This document shows, piece by piece, positions 52,875 to 64,000 of a stretch of DNA of 64,000 nucleotides. Source of the stretch: Cordylochernes scorpioides (Eukaryota; Arthropoda; Arachnida; Pseudoscorpiones; Chernetidae); contig CP092870.1 in the NCBI GenBank assembly GCA_030710605.1, positions 19,320,684 to 19,384,683 on the forward strand, given 5' to 3'. The position numbers and the translations under genes were made by a program. Position 1 is the stretch's first letter. The number at the start of each line of letters is the position of its first letter. The notes below the pieces were generated by a model. The model made no database searches. It was not told the DNA's origin and saw only the letters and a program-made list of their open reading frames with translations.

Positions 52875-53917
52875 TTCTTGCTATTATTATAAAGGCTTGC
52901 CACAATTATTTAGCACATTTATATTGGAGTGATGAGACCCATGTAAAAGGCTAAACATAGTTATCAAGGATTGTTATCTTGCGACGGACATGTGCCCACA
53001 GAGTGGGTAAACAGATTATTGCATGTGTGAACGACACCGTGACGTCGATGTGATAACAGGTGATAGAATGCTCAGTCTAGCTAGGTGTGTGGACAGGTGA
53101 TGTGTCCATGGACTATGGCTTTCCCCTACCAGGCTTCTTGCTATTATTATAAAGGCTTGCCACAATTATTTAGCACATTTATATTGGAGTGATGAGACCC
53201 ATGTAAAAGGCTAAACATAGTTATCAAGGATTGTTATCTTGCGACGGACATGTGCCCACAGAGTGGGTAAACAGATTATTGCATGTGTGAACGACACCGT
53301 GACGTCGATGTGATAACAGGTGATAGAATGCTCAGTCTAGCTAGGTGTGTGGACAGGTGATGTGTCCATGGACTATGGCTTCTCCCCTACCAGGCTTCTT
53401 GCTATTATTATAAAGGCTTGCCACAATTATTTAGCACATTTATATTGGAGTGATGAGACCCATGTAAAAGGCTAAACATAGTTATCAAGGATTGTTATCT
53501 TGCGACGGACATGTGCCCACAGAGTGGGTAAACAGATTATTGCATGTGTGAACGACACCGTGACGTCGATGTGATAACAGGTGATAGAATGCTCAGTCTA
53601 GCTAGGTGTGTGGACAGGTGATGTGTCCATGGACTATGGCTTCTCCCCTACCAGGCTTCTTGCTATTATTATAAAGGCTTGCCACAATTATTTAGCACAT
53701 TTATATTGGAGTGATGAGACCCATGTAAAAGGCTAAACATAGTTATCAAGGATTGTTATCTTGCGACGGACATGTGCCCACAGAGTGGGTAAACAGATTA
53801 TTGCATGTGTGAACGACACCGTGACGTCGATGTGATAACAGGTGATAGAATGCTCAGTCTAGCTAGGTGTGTGGACAGGTGATGTGTCCATGGACTATGG
53901 CTTCTCCCCTACCAGGC
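52875..53917 (+). repeat. Tandem array, 4 x 261 bp (copy 2)
   Basis: Units start at 52875, 53135, 53396 and 53657. The first is 260 bp because CTTCTCCCC is read as CTTTCCCC with one base fewer. The same unit number as copy 1 argues that both derive from one locus. Confidence 0.93.
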
Positions 53918-54046
53918 TTCTCCAGCCCTAAATTGTCAGTTTGCAAATAAAACTTATAATGAGATGTACTTTCCTTCCTTCACAACAAAAACAGTTTCAT
54001 TAGTCACACGTGCTGCTGTGAGTCCAACTCAAACCTATCCTAGTTA

Positions 54047-54191
54047 CAGTTAAACCTGTCTATAGCGCCCCCTCTTGGGACTCACCAAAATAAGGTGCTA
54101 TAGACAGGTCACTTTTAGTGTAAATTGCATCGTACTACGTATTTAAAATCGGGTGCTATAGAGAGGAAGGCGCTATAGACAGGTTTAGCTG
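54047..54191. mobile_element. Pogo-like MITE (copy 2 of 19745)
   Basis: Same 145-bp element and TA flanks. Confidence 0.85.
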
Positions 54192-55312
54192 TATATATAT
54201 ATGTACTTGCTGAGAGCAATGAAATTTACAGAGGCAACACCTATAGCTAGGTTACCACACACACAAAGGACCTCTATGTTGGTCAGATTCATTAGAGCAG
54301 TTTTGAGAAGCCGAGAGAACCATATATATTTACATTGCTCACTTAATAGTATATGGTTAATACATGTTTATTCACTTACTGGAACCATTCATATTAGCTT
54401 GGTGTTTTAAAATATATTCTTACTAAATTTAGTAAAATTTGTAACAATTAATTTTTGGCAATGCGTTTCTTTTTTTTACATATAAAATCAAATATCATCT
54501 CTACAGACCTTACTACAATGATAAAATAAATTAAATGAGAGGGCTTGGCTCAACACACATTTCCAAAAATTAATAGTTCCAAATTTTATAGTAGAGAAGG
54601 CAATTGAATTTATTAAAAAACTAAATTTATATAATATTCAAGTTAATACGCTGCTTTCGTTACAAATTTGAATAGCCTTATTGAATATCAATCAAATCTT
54701 TTTCTTCTTTCTTACCCCTAGTACACATGGTATAATCATGGTGGGTAGTAGTTGGGGACTGCTGTAAGTGCACCACATGTGGAAATCAGTACTTTTGTAC
54801 TTAGAAGTGTGTCAGAATCCCATTTGGATACTTGCACTAACTAGTGGGATTGGAAGAATCAGGGGCCAATGGGGTGAAATATTTTATCCAGAATAAAGGG
54901 GGCTCAATGTAAGATTTGATCCAGAATCATGGTTATCAAAAATGGATGGTTTTATCACTTGTCCACACTAAAAAATCATAGCATAAATTGCTTGAAACAT
55001 ATATTTTATGACATTTCCTAATCATCCAACTAAAAGTTGCTGATGGAGGCTTGCCCCATCTGTCGGAATATATATATATATTTTTTTTTAATGACAGCTT
55101 GCACCACGCTGACAAGGGCCAACAGCCCAAAATGTGTATGTGGTTAGCTTTTCTTGATTAATCAAGAATGGGCATTGGCCAATTCTGAAATAATTAAAAA
55201 TCAACAATAAGGTAAGTTTTTAGTATTTATTCCAATAGATGGTGCAAGCCACCAGTAACTTTTAGCTGCACGATCAGGAGATCCCTATTTCTTATTCACC
55301 TGACCCCAGTAT

Positions 55313-55612
55313 AATGTCACAATTGTTGGGGGTCGGTGGAAGGATGGTCTAAACTGTTGGTTTTCAACCTCTACAACCCGGGATCGATTCCAAAATTGGG
55401 CACTTTTTCTGATAAAAAAAAAATGCTCCAATGGCCCCCCGATTCTTGCAAAAATGCAACCACACCAGCGAGTGCAAGTAACCAAATGGGGCTCTGGCAC
55501 ATTTGTAAGTGCAAAGTTGAACTGCTATTTCACATATCACAGTAAAAGCAGTCGCCAACTTCTAACCACCATGATTATCATGGCCTGTACCACGTGTACT
55601 AGGGATAAGCAA
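55313..55612 (+). mobile_element. tRNA-derived SINE-like element (copy 2 of 21012)
   Basis: Same tRNA-like head and body; one G fewer in the run after GTTGG. Confidence 0.6.
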
Positions 55613-57116
55613 CACAATGTGACTTGTACATTTTTTCACACATATTTATATATTGTATTTTTAAAAACATTTTCTATTATTTTTTTGAGATCTATACACA
55701 CATTCCAAGTATTATATTACTCTATAAAATGTGGGAAATATATAGTTTCAAATTTGTCATTGCTATGGAAATTGCTGTTACTAATCCTTAGCTAAATAGG
55801 TCCACCTCATAGAGTGAATGTGCAATATCAAACTTGACTTTTACAAAATTAACAGCAATATATATATATATATATAACATTATATAAACATTACTGCTCT
55901 GATATTTCTGGGTCATAAAATAATAAACACTCAGGGGAGTATGTACACAATGACAAACAGGGCTATGTACAGAATTCATTATTTACAATTTTAATTATTT
56001 ACAATATATGGTGGCGACCCTGAAAAGCCCTTTCAAATTTTACTCTATGCCAGTTTATAGTAATTACACAAGGCAACAGCACCAAATACAAATAAGCCAT
56101 TTAGATGTGATTCAGTACTTTTATCTGGAAATGGCAACAACGCTGTAACAAACAGATTTGATACCGTTACATTTTTTACCTTGCAATTCTTATCCATAAT
56201 CCAAATTGCACCTCATCACCATTTCTATAAGGTTAAAAAAAAAAAAAAAGGTGTGCCTCTGTGTCCATAAAGCTTTTTTTTTTTACGCTGATATAATTTT
56301 TTTTTAATGAAACCCTTAAAAGGGGCACATAATTAAAACCATTATATATTGTGGGGGCAGAGCTGGTGTGGGATATCTTGGGTGGTTGATATGGAAGTTG
56401 GCTGTAGATTTGTTGCAGTTAAGGACAGAGAGTATTGACAGGGTGTTGGGGGAAATTACCACTGACCATATAAAATACTGAATAAAGCTAAAGAAAGGGT
56501 GAGTTTTGACCACCTAAAGCCAGGACAGAACTAGCAGTAAAAGAAGGAAAACTGCCAGCAACAAATGTGACTGGTAGAACTAGTCCCAAAGTAACATAAT
56601 AGAAAGGTTGTCTTATTGTCAGGGGCCTTCAGAACAACCATCAAATTTACATTATATATAATTGTTAGATTTTTAAAAAGTGAGATCAAATACTATAGGT
56701 AACAATAAATATAATCAAGAACTTGCTGAAATTTTGCAATGCATAAAGATACAGAAAGCGCAATAGAGTATTCAAAATTTGAAATTCACTTATTTCCAAT
56801 GATGAGGCTTCCGATTATTGGAAAGATTTAGATATTTTACACCAAATGAGAGTGAATGTGATGGTCAAGATATATCAGGAATATGGGTAATAACTAATCG
56901 CCCTTCTGTAGTGTCCCCAAACTTTTTTATATATATTTTTTCTGAAATAACTGGACCACATTATTTTTCTCTTTGTTTTCTTCTATATTATTATAAGCCC
57001 TCCCAACATCTAAGTATTGATTCAAGTACGAGATTATAACAATACAACACATCTCTCATGGCTGTTTTGGAATGAACTCTGGAGGTTTTGCAGGAGGATA
57101 CAACTGTCTCCATTAT

Positions 57117-57319
57117 ATAATGGTAGATTTAGTGAAATATTCAAATCTTATGATCTGCCAATGAAACTCCTTACCAATTAAAATTTTCTAGGAAAGGGTT
57201 ATAACATGGAAATGGATAACGCATTACCATGTGATAACTCTTTCCTAGAAAATTTTAATTGATAAGGAGCTTCATTGGCAGATCATATGATTTGAAAATT
57301 TCATTAAATCTACCATTAT
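57117..57319. repeat. 203-bp palindromic element (copy 2 of 22821)
   Basis: Same arms and length as the first copy. Confidence 0.83.
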
Positions 57320-57676
57320 AAAATGGGTATAGGTTACTCACCAGTGTGGAGACCTTGCAAAAGACCTCAATGGTAAACATCTGATTGAAACAATAAAGTC
57401 CAATCAGAGGGACCATTCAAAAACTTTGACAAGAACCCGCCTCAATGTTGATGAAGTTATCTATAAGAACAATAATGCAACAGTATACAAACAGTAACTC
57501 TGTAAACATCCTGAACACCAATTGTCATTCAGTCTCAGAGACCAAACCTAGTAATAAACCCCGTTGTTATATCCTCAGGTTTATAATTATTACTCGAGCA
57601 GTGTTGACCTGAGGGAGATTATGATGATATGTTTATGGACGAAAGAACCATAAACAACAACAGAACAGGTCATAAT

Positions 57677-57910
57677 ACAAGAAAATAAGACCCCAATCCA
57701 AATAATTTATTAGTGTGCGACATTTGGGCAAAAGCATTGTCACCATCATCAGACAAAAGAATAAATCTATTCTATATTCTATAAGATTTATTCTTTTGTC
57801 TGATGATGGTGACAATGTTGTTGCCGAAACGTCACACACTAATACATTATTTGGATTAGGTCTTATTTTCTTGTATTTATAATCTATAATCCAAATTGTG
57901 TTTTTATCAT
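57677..57910. repeat. Family A foldback pair (copy 2 of 23381)
   Basis: Same modules, with one extra C in GACCCC and one extra T in the terminal TGTGTTTTTATC. Confidence 0.72.
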
Positions 57911-59619
57911 TAACAGAACAGAGCTTTCCTAAACCTCTACATCCATCTAGAAAGGCATTCAAATGACTTTTCCAAGCTCACCAGACAGAAATGGCATGTG
58001 CCCATGATAGTCTGATGGAGAATACTATCAAGGGATCTGAACAAAAGGTAATAAGACCAAATAAATAAATTACCTTTTGTTCATAATCTATAATCCAAAT
58101 TGTGCCTTAGCATCAAGGGATCTACTTCACCATCAGCAGCAAGATTCAGTTGGAAAAATTGACCGAGAAGAAGGAACAACAAAAGAGTTGAGTGTAACAT
58201 TCGAGGGGAGGAGATTCAAAACTATTTGTTCTGGATGTAAAATGCAATGGAATTGGATTGAGTACACGCTGATTCACTATTGTGTATATAGAAATGAAGT
58301 TAAATCTTATACAAAATATTTTATCTGTGAGTGAACTTTTTTGTATTTTTACCTTTATACCTGCTATTTGAATGTATAATATCTATATTGTTTTGTGAAA
58401 TATCTTCTTGTCAACTTATATATCTAATACAAACCTTTTGAAGGGAAATCAAATTATAATACATTTTAAATCTAGTAGAGTTTTTCTCCTTTGAGTTCTA
58501 AGGAAACAAGTGAAGGCCAACGGTGGTGCCTATAGGATTAACTCTTCTCTCCCAATAGATATGATGAGCACAGATACCATACTCTCTCATTTTATTTTTA
58601 GTTGAATTTTTTCTCTAATTTGTGGCCATTTCAGCCTCAATTACAAATTGCTCACTCACAATGATAATACAATTATAGGGAACTTTAAAAAAAATTATTA
58701 TTGGTTCATTTGATCAAAAAGACGTAGAGTTAGTTACCTGCTATGGATCAGAGCTTATTTATATATATTTATTCATATATAATTATTGTAGGAAGGTATA
58801 AGAAAATATATAGCTATGAAAATATTTTAAAAAGTTAAAAGTTTGGGAGTTTTTTGGCTCAGGATTTTAAAGGGATCGATATTGAAATTTATTATTTCCT
58901 CCTTCTTTCAAGTACTAAAGAATCGTTCTAAATTGACTCGTAACAGGATCGAAGTTAAAATTATGGATCACACACTTTTCATGTAAATATAAGTTCAAAT
59001 TTTTTAATCAGTATCATTTAAACTCAATTTAAAAAAAAAGTTGAGGCTTTTGCAACCTAAACTACTAAAAGGTTGTTATATCCAACCACAAAAATCCTTT
59101 TTAGATTTAATTACATAATAAATATTATATTCAAATATATCTCTCTGGTTAGTGTCTTACTTTTGTCCAAGTGTGTTGTCTTCCATATGTAAGTATTGTA
59201 GTGCTGTGTAGGTGGGGAATTATATACACAATAAACTGGCTCTTCCCTTTCATATATTATTGCTCCTAGCATTTTCAACATGCTTGAAATAACTAAGCCA
59301 CTTCTCACTCACACCAAAGGTAGTGCTATTTTTTGATAGTATGACAACTTCCTTTATTTTAAATAGAGGGCCCCACTTATTGATATTTAAAAAAGCGTTA
59401 TGGACACTATGAAAACACTATTCCAATAATACGTACATACACAGCATCTACCTTCATCAATGAAGATGTGGGCTCCAGAAAAAAGCTCTAGAACAAAGCA
59501 AATTCACCACAAACCACCAACCAAGACCACCGTTAGGAATATTCAGTAAGTAGAAAAAAGTTTAAAAAGTGACTGATGTTTTCCAGAATGGGCATTCTGG
59601 AGCGGGACTTGGAATTCAC

Positions 59620-59699
59620 CTTGACATTCTCTCAACTTCTTTCAGGCGCTTGATGCCCCCCTCATCAGACAATAGGGGGTCTAGGGCCTTCAACAGCAT
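59620..59699 (-). CDS. PPP1R10: PNUTS exon 1, second copy
   Basis: Same as 25321-25400: MLLKALDPLLSDEGGIK and the GTGAAT donor. Confidence 0.8.
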
Positions 59700-59952
59700 G
59701 TGTGGACATATTGGAGCCTGGAACAAACTTCAGGTTGGCCAACTTGCATAATGGGATATTTAAGAAACAAGGGTTGGTGGAGGAGGGGAACAAACCATTC
59801 ATTTTTGACAGCCCTGACCTTGGTTTTTTTTTTTTTTTTTTTTCATTTTTCTTTGTTCGAGGGTTTTAATTATTACATTCCTATAACTTTTTTTTTTGGT
59901 GAAACCTGTACCTAGTACATTTGCCACTCAATATTACTTAAAATCTTAAATG

Positions 59953-60123
59953 ATAAAGCACAATTTGGATTATAGATTATAAATACAATAAAATAAGACC
60001 TGATCCAAATAATTTAATAGTGTGTGACATTTCAGCAACAGCATTGTTACCATGCTGTTTCTGAAACGTCAGACACTATTAAATTATTTGGATTGGGTCT
60101 TATTTTCTTGTATTTAAAATCTT
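59953..60123. repeat. Family A foldback pair (copy 2 of 25655)
   Basis: Same as the first copy, upstream of the second PNUTS exon 1. Confidence 0.65.
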
Positions 60124-61006
60124 AAAGTTTGTTAGATGTCTTTGTGTGAAGAGACTGCTTCATAGTTTATCATACTAAGATAATCTATTAACAGTGACTT
60201 TCATATTTTTATGTTAAAATAAATATTATATAGAAATGTGTAAATGGCTTATCTGATAATATTTACCTTTACTCTCTAATACCTGGGGGGAATTTGTATT
60301 TTGTATGATCTCAATAAAAATTGAGCAACATTTTAAAATATAAAACATACTATTTTTATATGATTTTTAAATTTTTAGTATTATTTCAAACTCTATAGAT
60401 TATATTAAAATGAAAATTGCATTTTTGAAGCAATTTTTTTATTTATTTAAAAAATGTTTATGAACAACTCAATTTTCTTACAGCCTAATGAGTGGACCAG
60501 GCAACTCTGGAATCGTCCATCCTCAAAGTGTTAATTTGACACCCCAAGGTATCAGAGCTTTCAGTTGAATTAATGCACACAGCTATATGATTTTATCACA
60601 ACATTCACTCTTAGTGGACATTTTAAAAAAATAAACATATATATAATTGGAATGATATTTTTATAAAAAACTGTTGTGATATATTTTACTAATTTATTTA
60701 TTCTTTTAGAAGGTTTCATGATTAACTTTTTGTGATGGTAAAATTGCATTAATGCATTTTTTGAACAAAGGAAAATTACTAATACTAATGAATAAATTTA
60801 GAACAGCTAGAAATTTTATTTAAAAAATTATCTTTTAAAGAAATCTTCTATGGCTTTAGGCTAAAACAACCCTATTTAGTGTGCAATCTATCTGATCAAT
60901 CTGGTTCAAATCACATTAATAGGTACCGCTCAGCAAGAGCAACCTAGTTCATGATAATTGAACAATGAATAATATGTGAAGGTTATTCACATATTAAACA
61001 AATTTT

Positions 61007-61072
61007 AACGCGGGATTCAATCCCGGTTCAGGACTGTCGGGAACCGAGGGTGCTACCCACTCGTCCACCAAC
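61007..61072 (-). tRNA. tRNA-like fragment (copy 2 of 26711)
   Basis: Identical 66-bp segment; not a functional tRNA for the same reasons. Confidence 0.35.
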
Positions 61073-61923
61073 TTTTTATAATCTGATCAATCTTCAAAAG
61101 GAATGCCTTTCCTCTTTTATTTAAAATAGCAGAGTGGTCCTCTTATTGTTTACGCCTGTAATTAGCAGCCGTTTAAGTTTGGCCTAGATTGTACAGAGGA
61201 AACACATATCATGTGACATGGGTGGCAATATTGTGATACAACATTGTAACACTTAAGCGTAGTGTGCATGCGCTAACTACAGCCACAGTACCCCCGCCTT
61301 GTCAAAGTATTGTATTTTTAGCAATAAATATGTATATAAACACAAAAAATGATGGATCAAAATGTCATGGGTGTTGAATTAATGCCTGTTAATTGATAGG
61401 CTGGTGGTAGGGGGACACATGGTTGAATTATCGAATATACTGTATATCACTCATACAGTGGATTATTAGTAAAAACTTAATTGAAGCCACAACACCAGTT
61501 TGGCAAGTTTTTACTAGGGCAACGAACATAATGTAGTGTTCTGATGCATCATTAACCCTCTCCCACGGACCCGCAGACCAGAAAGGGTTAAAGGGAGAGG
61601 GGTCTCTTTAGGTACATGAATTTAATTCTCCCCACAACTTTATGTTGTAAAGTATGAATCTGATGTATTAATAGTTTTTATTATTAGCCCATTTTTTTAA
61701 TGAATGAAAAAAACACGTATACACCACACCAATTAGTCTATGTAGAAAGTTATATTTATTACCAAAATGCTGTGCAATGTCTAAATCTCACTCTCTTCTC
61801 TGTTGGTAAAAGTGATTTTAATAATTGTGAAGTGTGGATATATCTTTTAGCCACCAGGCGCATAGTCAAATGCTCCACTTTTATATATCAACAGTAAATA
61901 AGCTCTATATTCCTACATTTTAA

Positions 61924-62022
61924 GAACGCTTCACGATTTTGCATGTCATCCTTGCGCAGGGGGCCATGCTAATCTTCTCTGTATCGTTCCTATTTTTAGT
62001 AGTTGTACCGTCGAACAAGCGT
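61924..62022 (-). pseudogene. U6 snRNA pseudogene (copy 2)
   Basis: As 27627-27724, with an extra G in the CCCC run of CATGGCCCCC and an extra A in CTAAAAATAGG. Both changes are homopolymer length differences. Confidence 0.85.
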
Positions 62023-63963
62023 GTACATATTACATTTTATGATCAAGAGCTATTTTCACAATTTCAATTAATGTCGTGATAGTAAATCGTGATTTTGTGA
62101 ATCCATATTAGCATTTTCATAAAACCGAAATATTTTGTTATCAATTTTTTTGGAATATTTTAGAAATGTTGAGACATAGTGGCCTGTAGCTCTTATAATG
62201 GGTTCATATCAGTGGATTTGGATGATTAATGCCCCTGCTGTTTTATATTCATTTGAATAGTAGCCCAGTTCCAAGCATTTCTGAAATAACTTTATTGGAG
62301 GGATAAATAGTTTTATCATATTGCTAGAGAAATTATCAATTTTCTTTTTTTTTTTTGTGCAACTTTATTTTTTTTTTTTTGGATTTAAATCATTAATGTA
62401 TGATTTATTTCTTTGATTGTTATTTTTATAGTTTGCAGAACTTAAAAGTCTCGAGTTGTCTCTCATTTCTAATGTTTATTATGATTCTTTGTAACTTCTA
62501 CATTATCATCTGGAAATAAGTTGTCCAAAAGTTCCTTCACTTTCTTTAAGAAATCTTTGCTCCTGTTAAAATTTGTAAAATTTCCAATTGTACTTTCCTA
62601 CCCTGTTTATATTTTAGATTTTTGTAAATTTTATAAAGGTTTCCATAAGGGTTCTAGGAGTTATTTTCCTCTAGAAAAGTCATATTTTTTTGTCTTTAAT
62701 GATTTCACGATTATATAATTAGAAATATTTCTTGTCAGAAAATATAGATTTATATTATAGTAATGAATATAATTTTTCAGGAGCTCCACCATTTGACTGT
62801 AGTATTTTTCGTAGCTTTGTTCTCCTTTGGCTTTAGTGTAGTATAGGCTGATTCAATTACAGTCGAACCTCTTTAATCCAACACCCCAAGGGATCAGAGC
62901 TTTTGGTTGAATTAAAGTTATTCAGATGATTAGCTAATCATCTAACTCGCTAAAATAATATTTTTTTTTTAAATAGCTTTGTAATATAAATTGATCATAT
63001 TAATTAAAACCATTGTGTGTGTACTTTTTTGTATTTATTATTTTTTTTCCCCTGATAACTTTTAGTACCCGGGAAAAAATGGCATTAATACATATTTTCA
63101 AAACATAAATAACTACAAATAATATTTTATTCTAATTGAAGAATATAGCAGTTGAAAGGCAATAAATATGGAAAATAAAAAGAAAATTTAAAAATATTAA
63201 TTAAAAATAATCATGAAGATCTTTTTAAAAAATCCTTTATAGATGTCTGTTTTTGCACTGAAATCCTATTCAGGATGTATTCCAGATGGTCTATTTTAAA
63301 GTCTTTCTTCCTCTGGAATGTGTTTTAAATAACAAAGAGTTTTTATTGTATTAAAGGCATCCACTGCTGCTGCAGGTGTTATTGATTTTGTGTTTAAATC
63401 TTTTATTATAACACACACAGAAATGGAATATTGAAATAAAATGTTATCATAATAATTGTGGCTACATTTTATAAAGATTTATTTATTTAAAAGGAAATTA
63501 TTTTTAAATTTTAAAATAACAAATATTTCAATGCTGAAAATTAAAAAGAAAATAATATTATTTAATTAATAATTGCCATATAATTGATAACGATGCCTAA
63601 ATTCCCAGGTAAAAAGCTACAGGAAATGATCATGAATTTCGAACCTAATGTGATGTAATTTAGCGATTTTTATAAGTGTTTTTACCTCTTCTCTAAATAT
63701 GATAGCACCCTGCCGCTTTTATTTTCACCCAGATACATCTAATTGCTCAATGACAGAAGATACAATATTTTGTTTTTCCTTTTTAGTGCATTTAAATAAA
63801 AGCTTTTTTTTTTTTATGTATTCTTACTTATTAATTATTTAGTTAGTTTTTAGTCATGAATTTACAAAACTTAAAATCAAAGGTCACTGGGGAATAAGCC
63901 TTAAATAGATGGAAGCCTGCTCGCGGCAGATTGGTCAATTCCTTGTAAAGGGGCGTAACGTAA

Positions 63964-63992
63964 GACTTAAAAAAAAAAAAAAAAAAAAAAAA
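63964..63992 (+). repeat. Poly-A tract at window end (copy 2)
   Basis: Corresponds to 29667-29692; the duplication extends to the last base given. Confidence 0.7.
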
Positions 63993-64000
63993 AGAAAGAA

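Larger units (their letters stand above)
44613..64000 (+). repeat. Duplicated block, copy 2 (direct)
   Basis: Matches 10305-29701. Differences seen by eye are nearly all single-base length changes in homopolymers or dinucleotide runs (for example A11 to A10 near 47723, GG to GGG near 48091), with only a few substitutions (for example T to G near 59211). It begins at the gap and runs off the window. Confidence 0.97.

Noticed and set aside
47428-59699. A second, paralogous PNUTS gene
   Set aside because: Near-identity including introns, homopolymer-type differences, a frameshift in exon 3 and a start at the assembly gap make an assembly duplicate more likely.

Overview
The window is AT-rich eukaryotic nuclear DNA, most likely from an arthropod. 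This is inferred from spliceosomal introns of 51-69 nt beside introns of several kb, a DD34D mariner, pogo-, piggyBac- and Ty3/gypsy-type relics, and repeats with hammerhead-like cores. The species cannot be fixed from the sequence. A 100-N assembly gap lies at 44512-44611.

One real gene is recognised. It is an ortholog of PPP1R10/PNUTS, the nuclear targeting subunit of protein phosphatase 1. It runs on the minus strand from 25400 (start) to 1643 (stop). I reconstructed 14 coding exons by eye. All 13 junctions agree in phase, and the exons sum to 2277 nt (758 residues plus stop). The order is an N-terminal TFIIS-N/TND domain (exons 1-4), a basic/acidic linker (exon 5), the PP1-docking RVxF motif KSVQW (exon 9), a proline-rich tail (exons 12-13) and a C-terminal CCCH zinc finger (exon 14).

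Layout. 1-1642: downstream flank and 3'UTR with a large palindrome and a tiny retro-insertion. 1643-14073: exons 14 to 2; a mariner with perfect 45-bp inverted repeats sits in intron 12, and a CpG-retaining segment starts near 10.1 kb in intron 5. 14074-25320: the 11.2-kb first intron, with pogo-like MITEs, a 4 x 261-bp tandem array, SINE-like elements and foldbacks. 25321-25400: exon 1. 25401-29700: upstream flank with a tRNA-like fragment and a U6 pseudogene. 29701-44511: gene-poor DNA full of relics (piggyBac-like, Ty3/gypsy-like, two pogo/Tigger-like transposases, hammerhead-core foldbacks). 44612-64000: a near-identical direct second copy of 10305-29701.

The second copy carries PNUTS exons 5 to 1 again, with a 1-bp frameshift in exon 3. 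It differs from the first mostly by 1-bp homopolymer indels and begins exactly at the gap. An assembly duplication (haplotig or doubly used contig) is therefore the preferred reading over a true paralog.

The most unusual content is two dispersed repeat families carrying CTGANGA...GAAA cores like those of hammerhead ribozymes in Penelope-like and related retroelements. One family occurs repeatedly as head-to-head foldback pairs.
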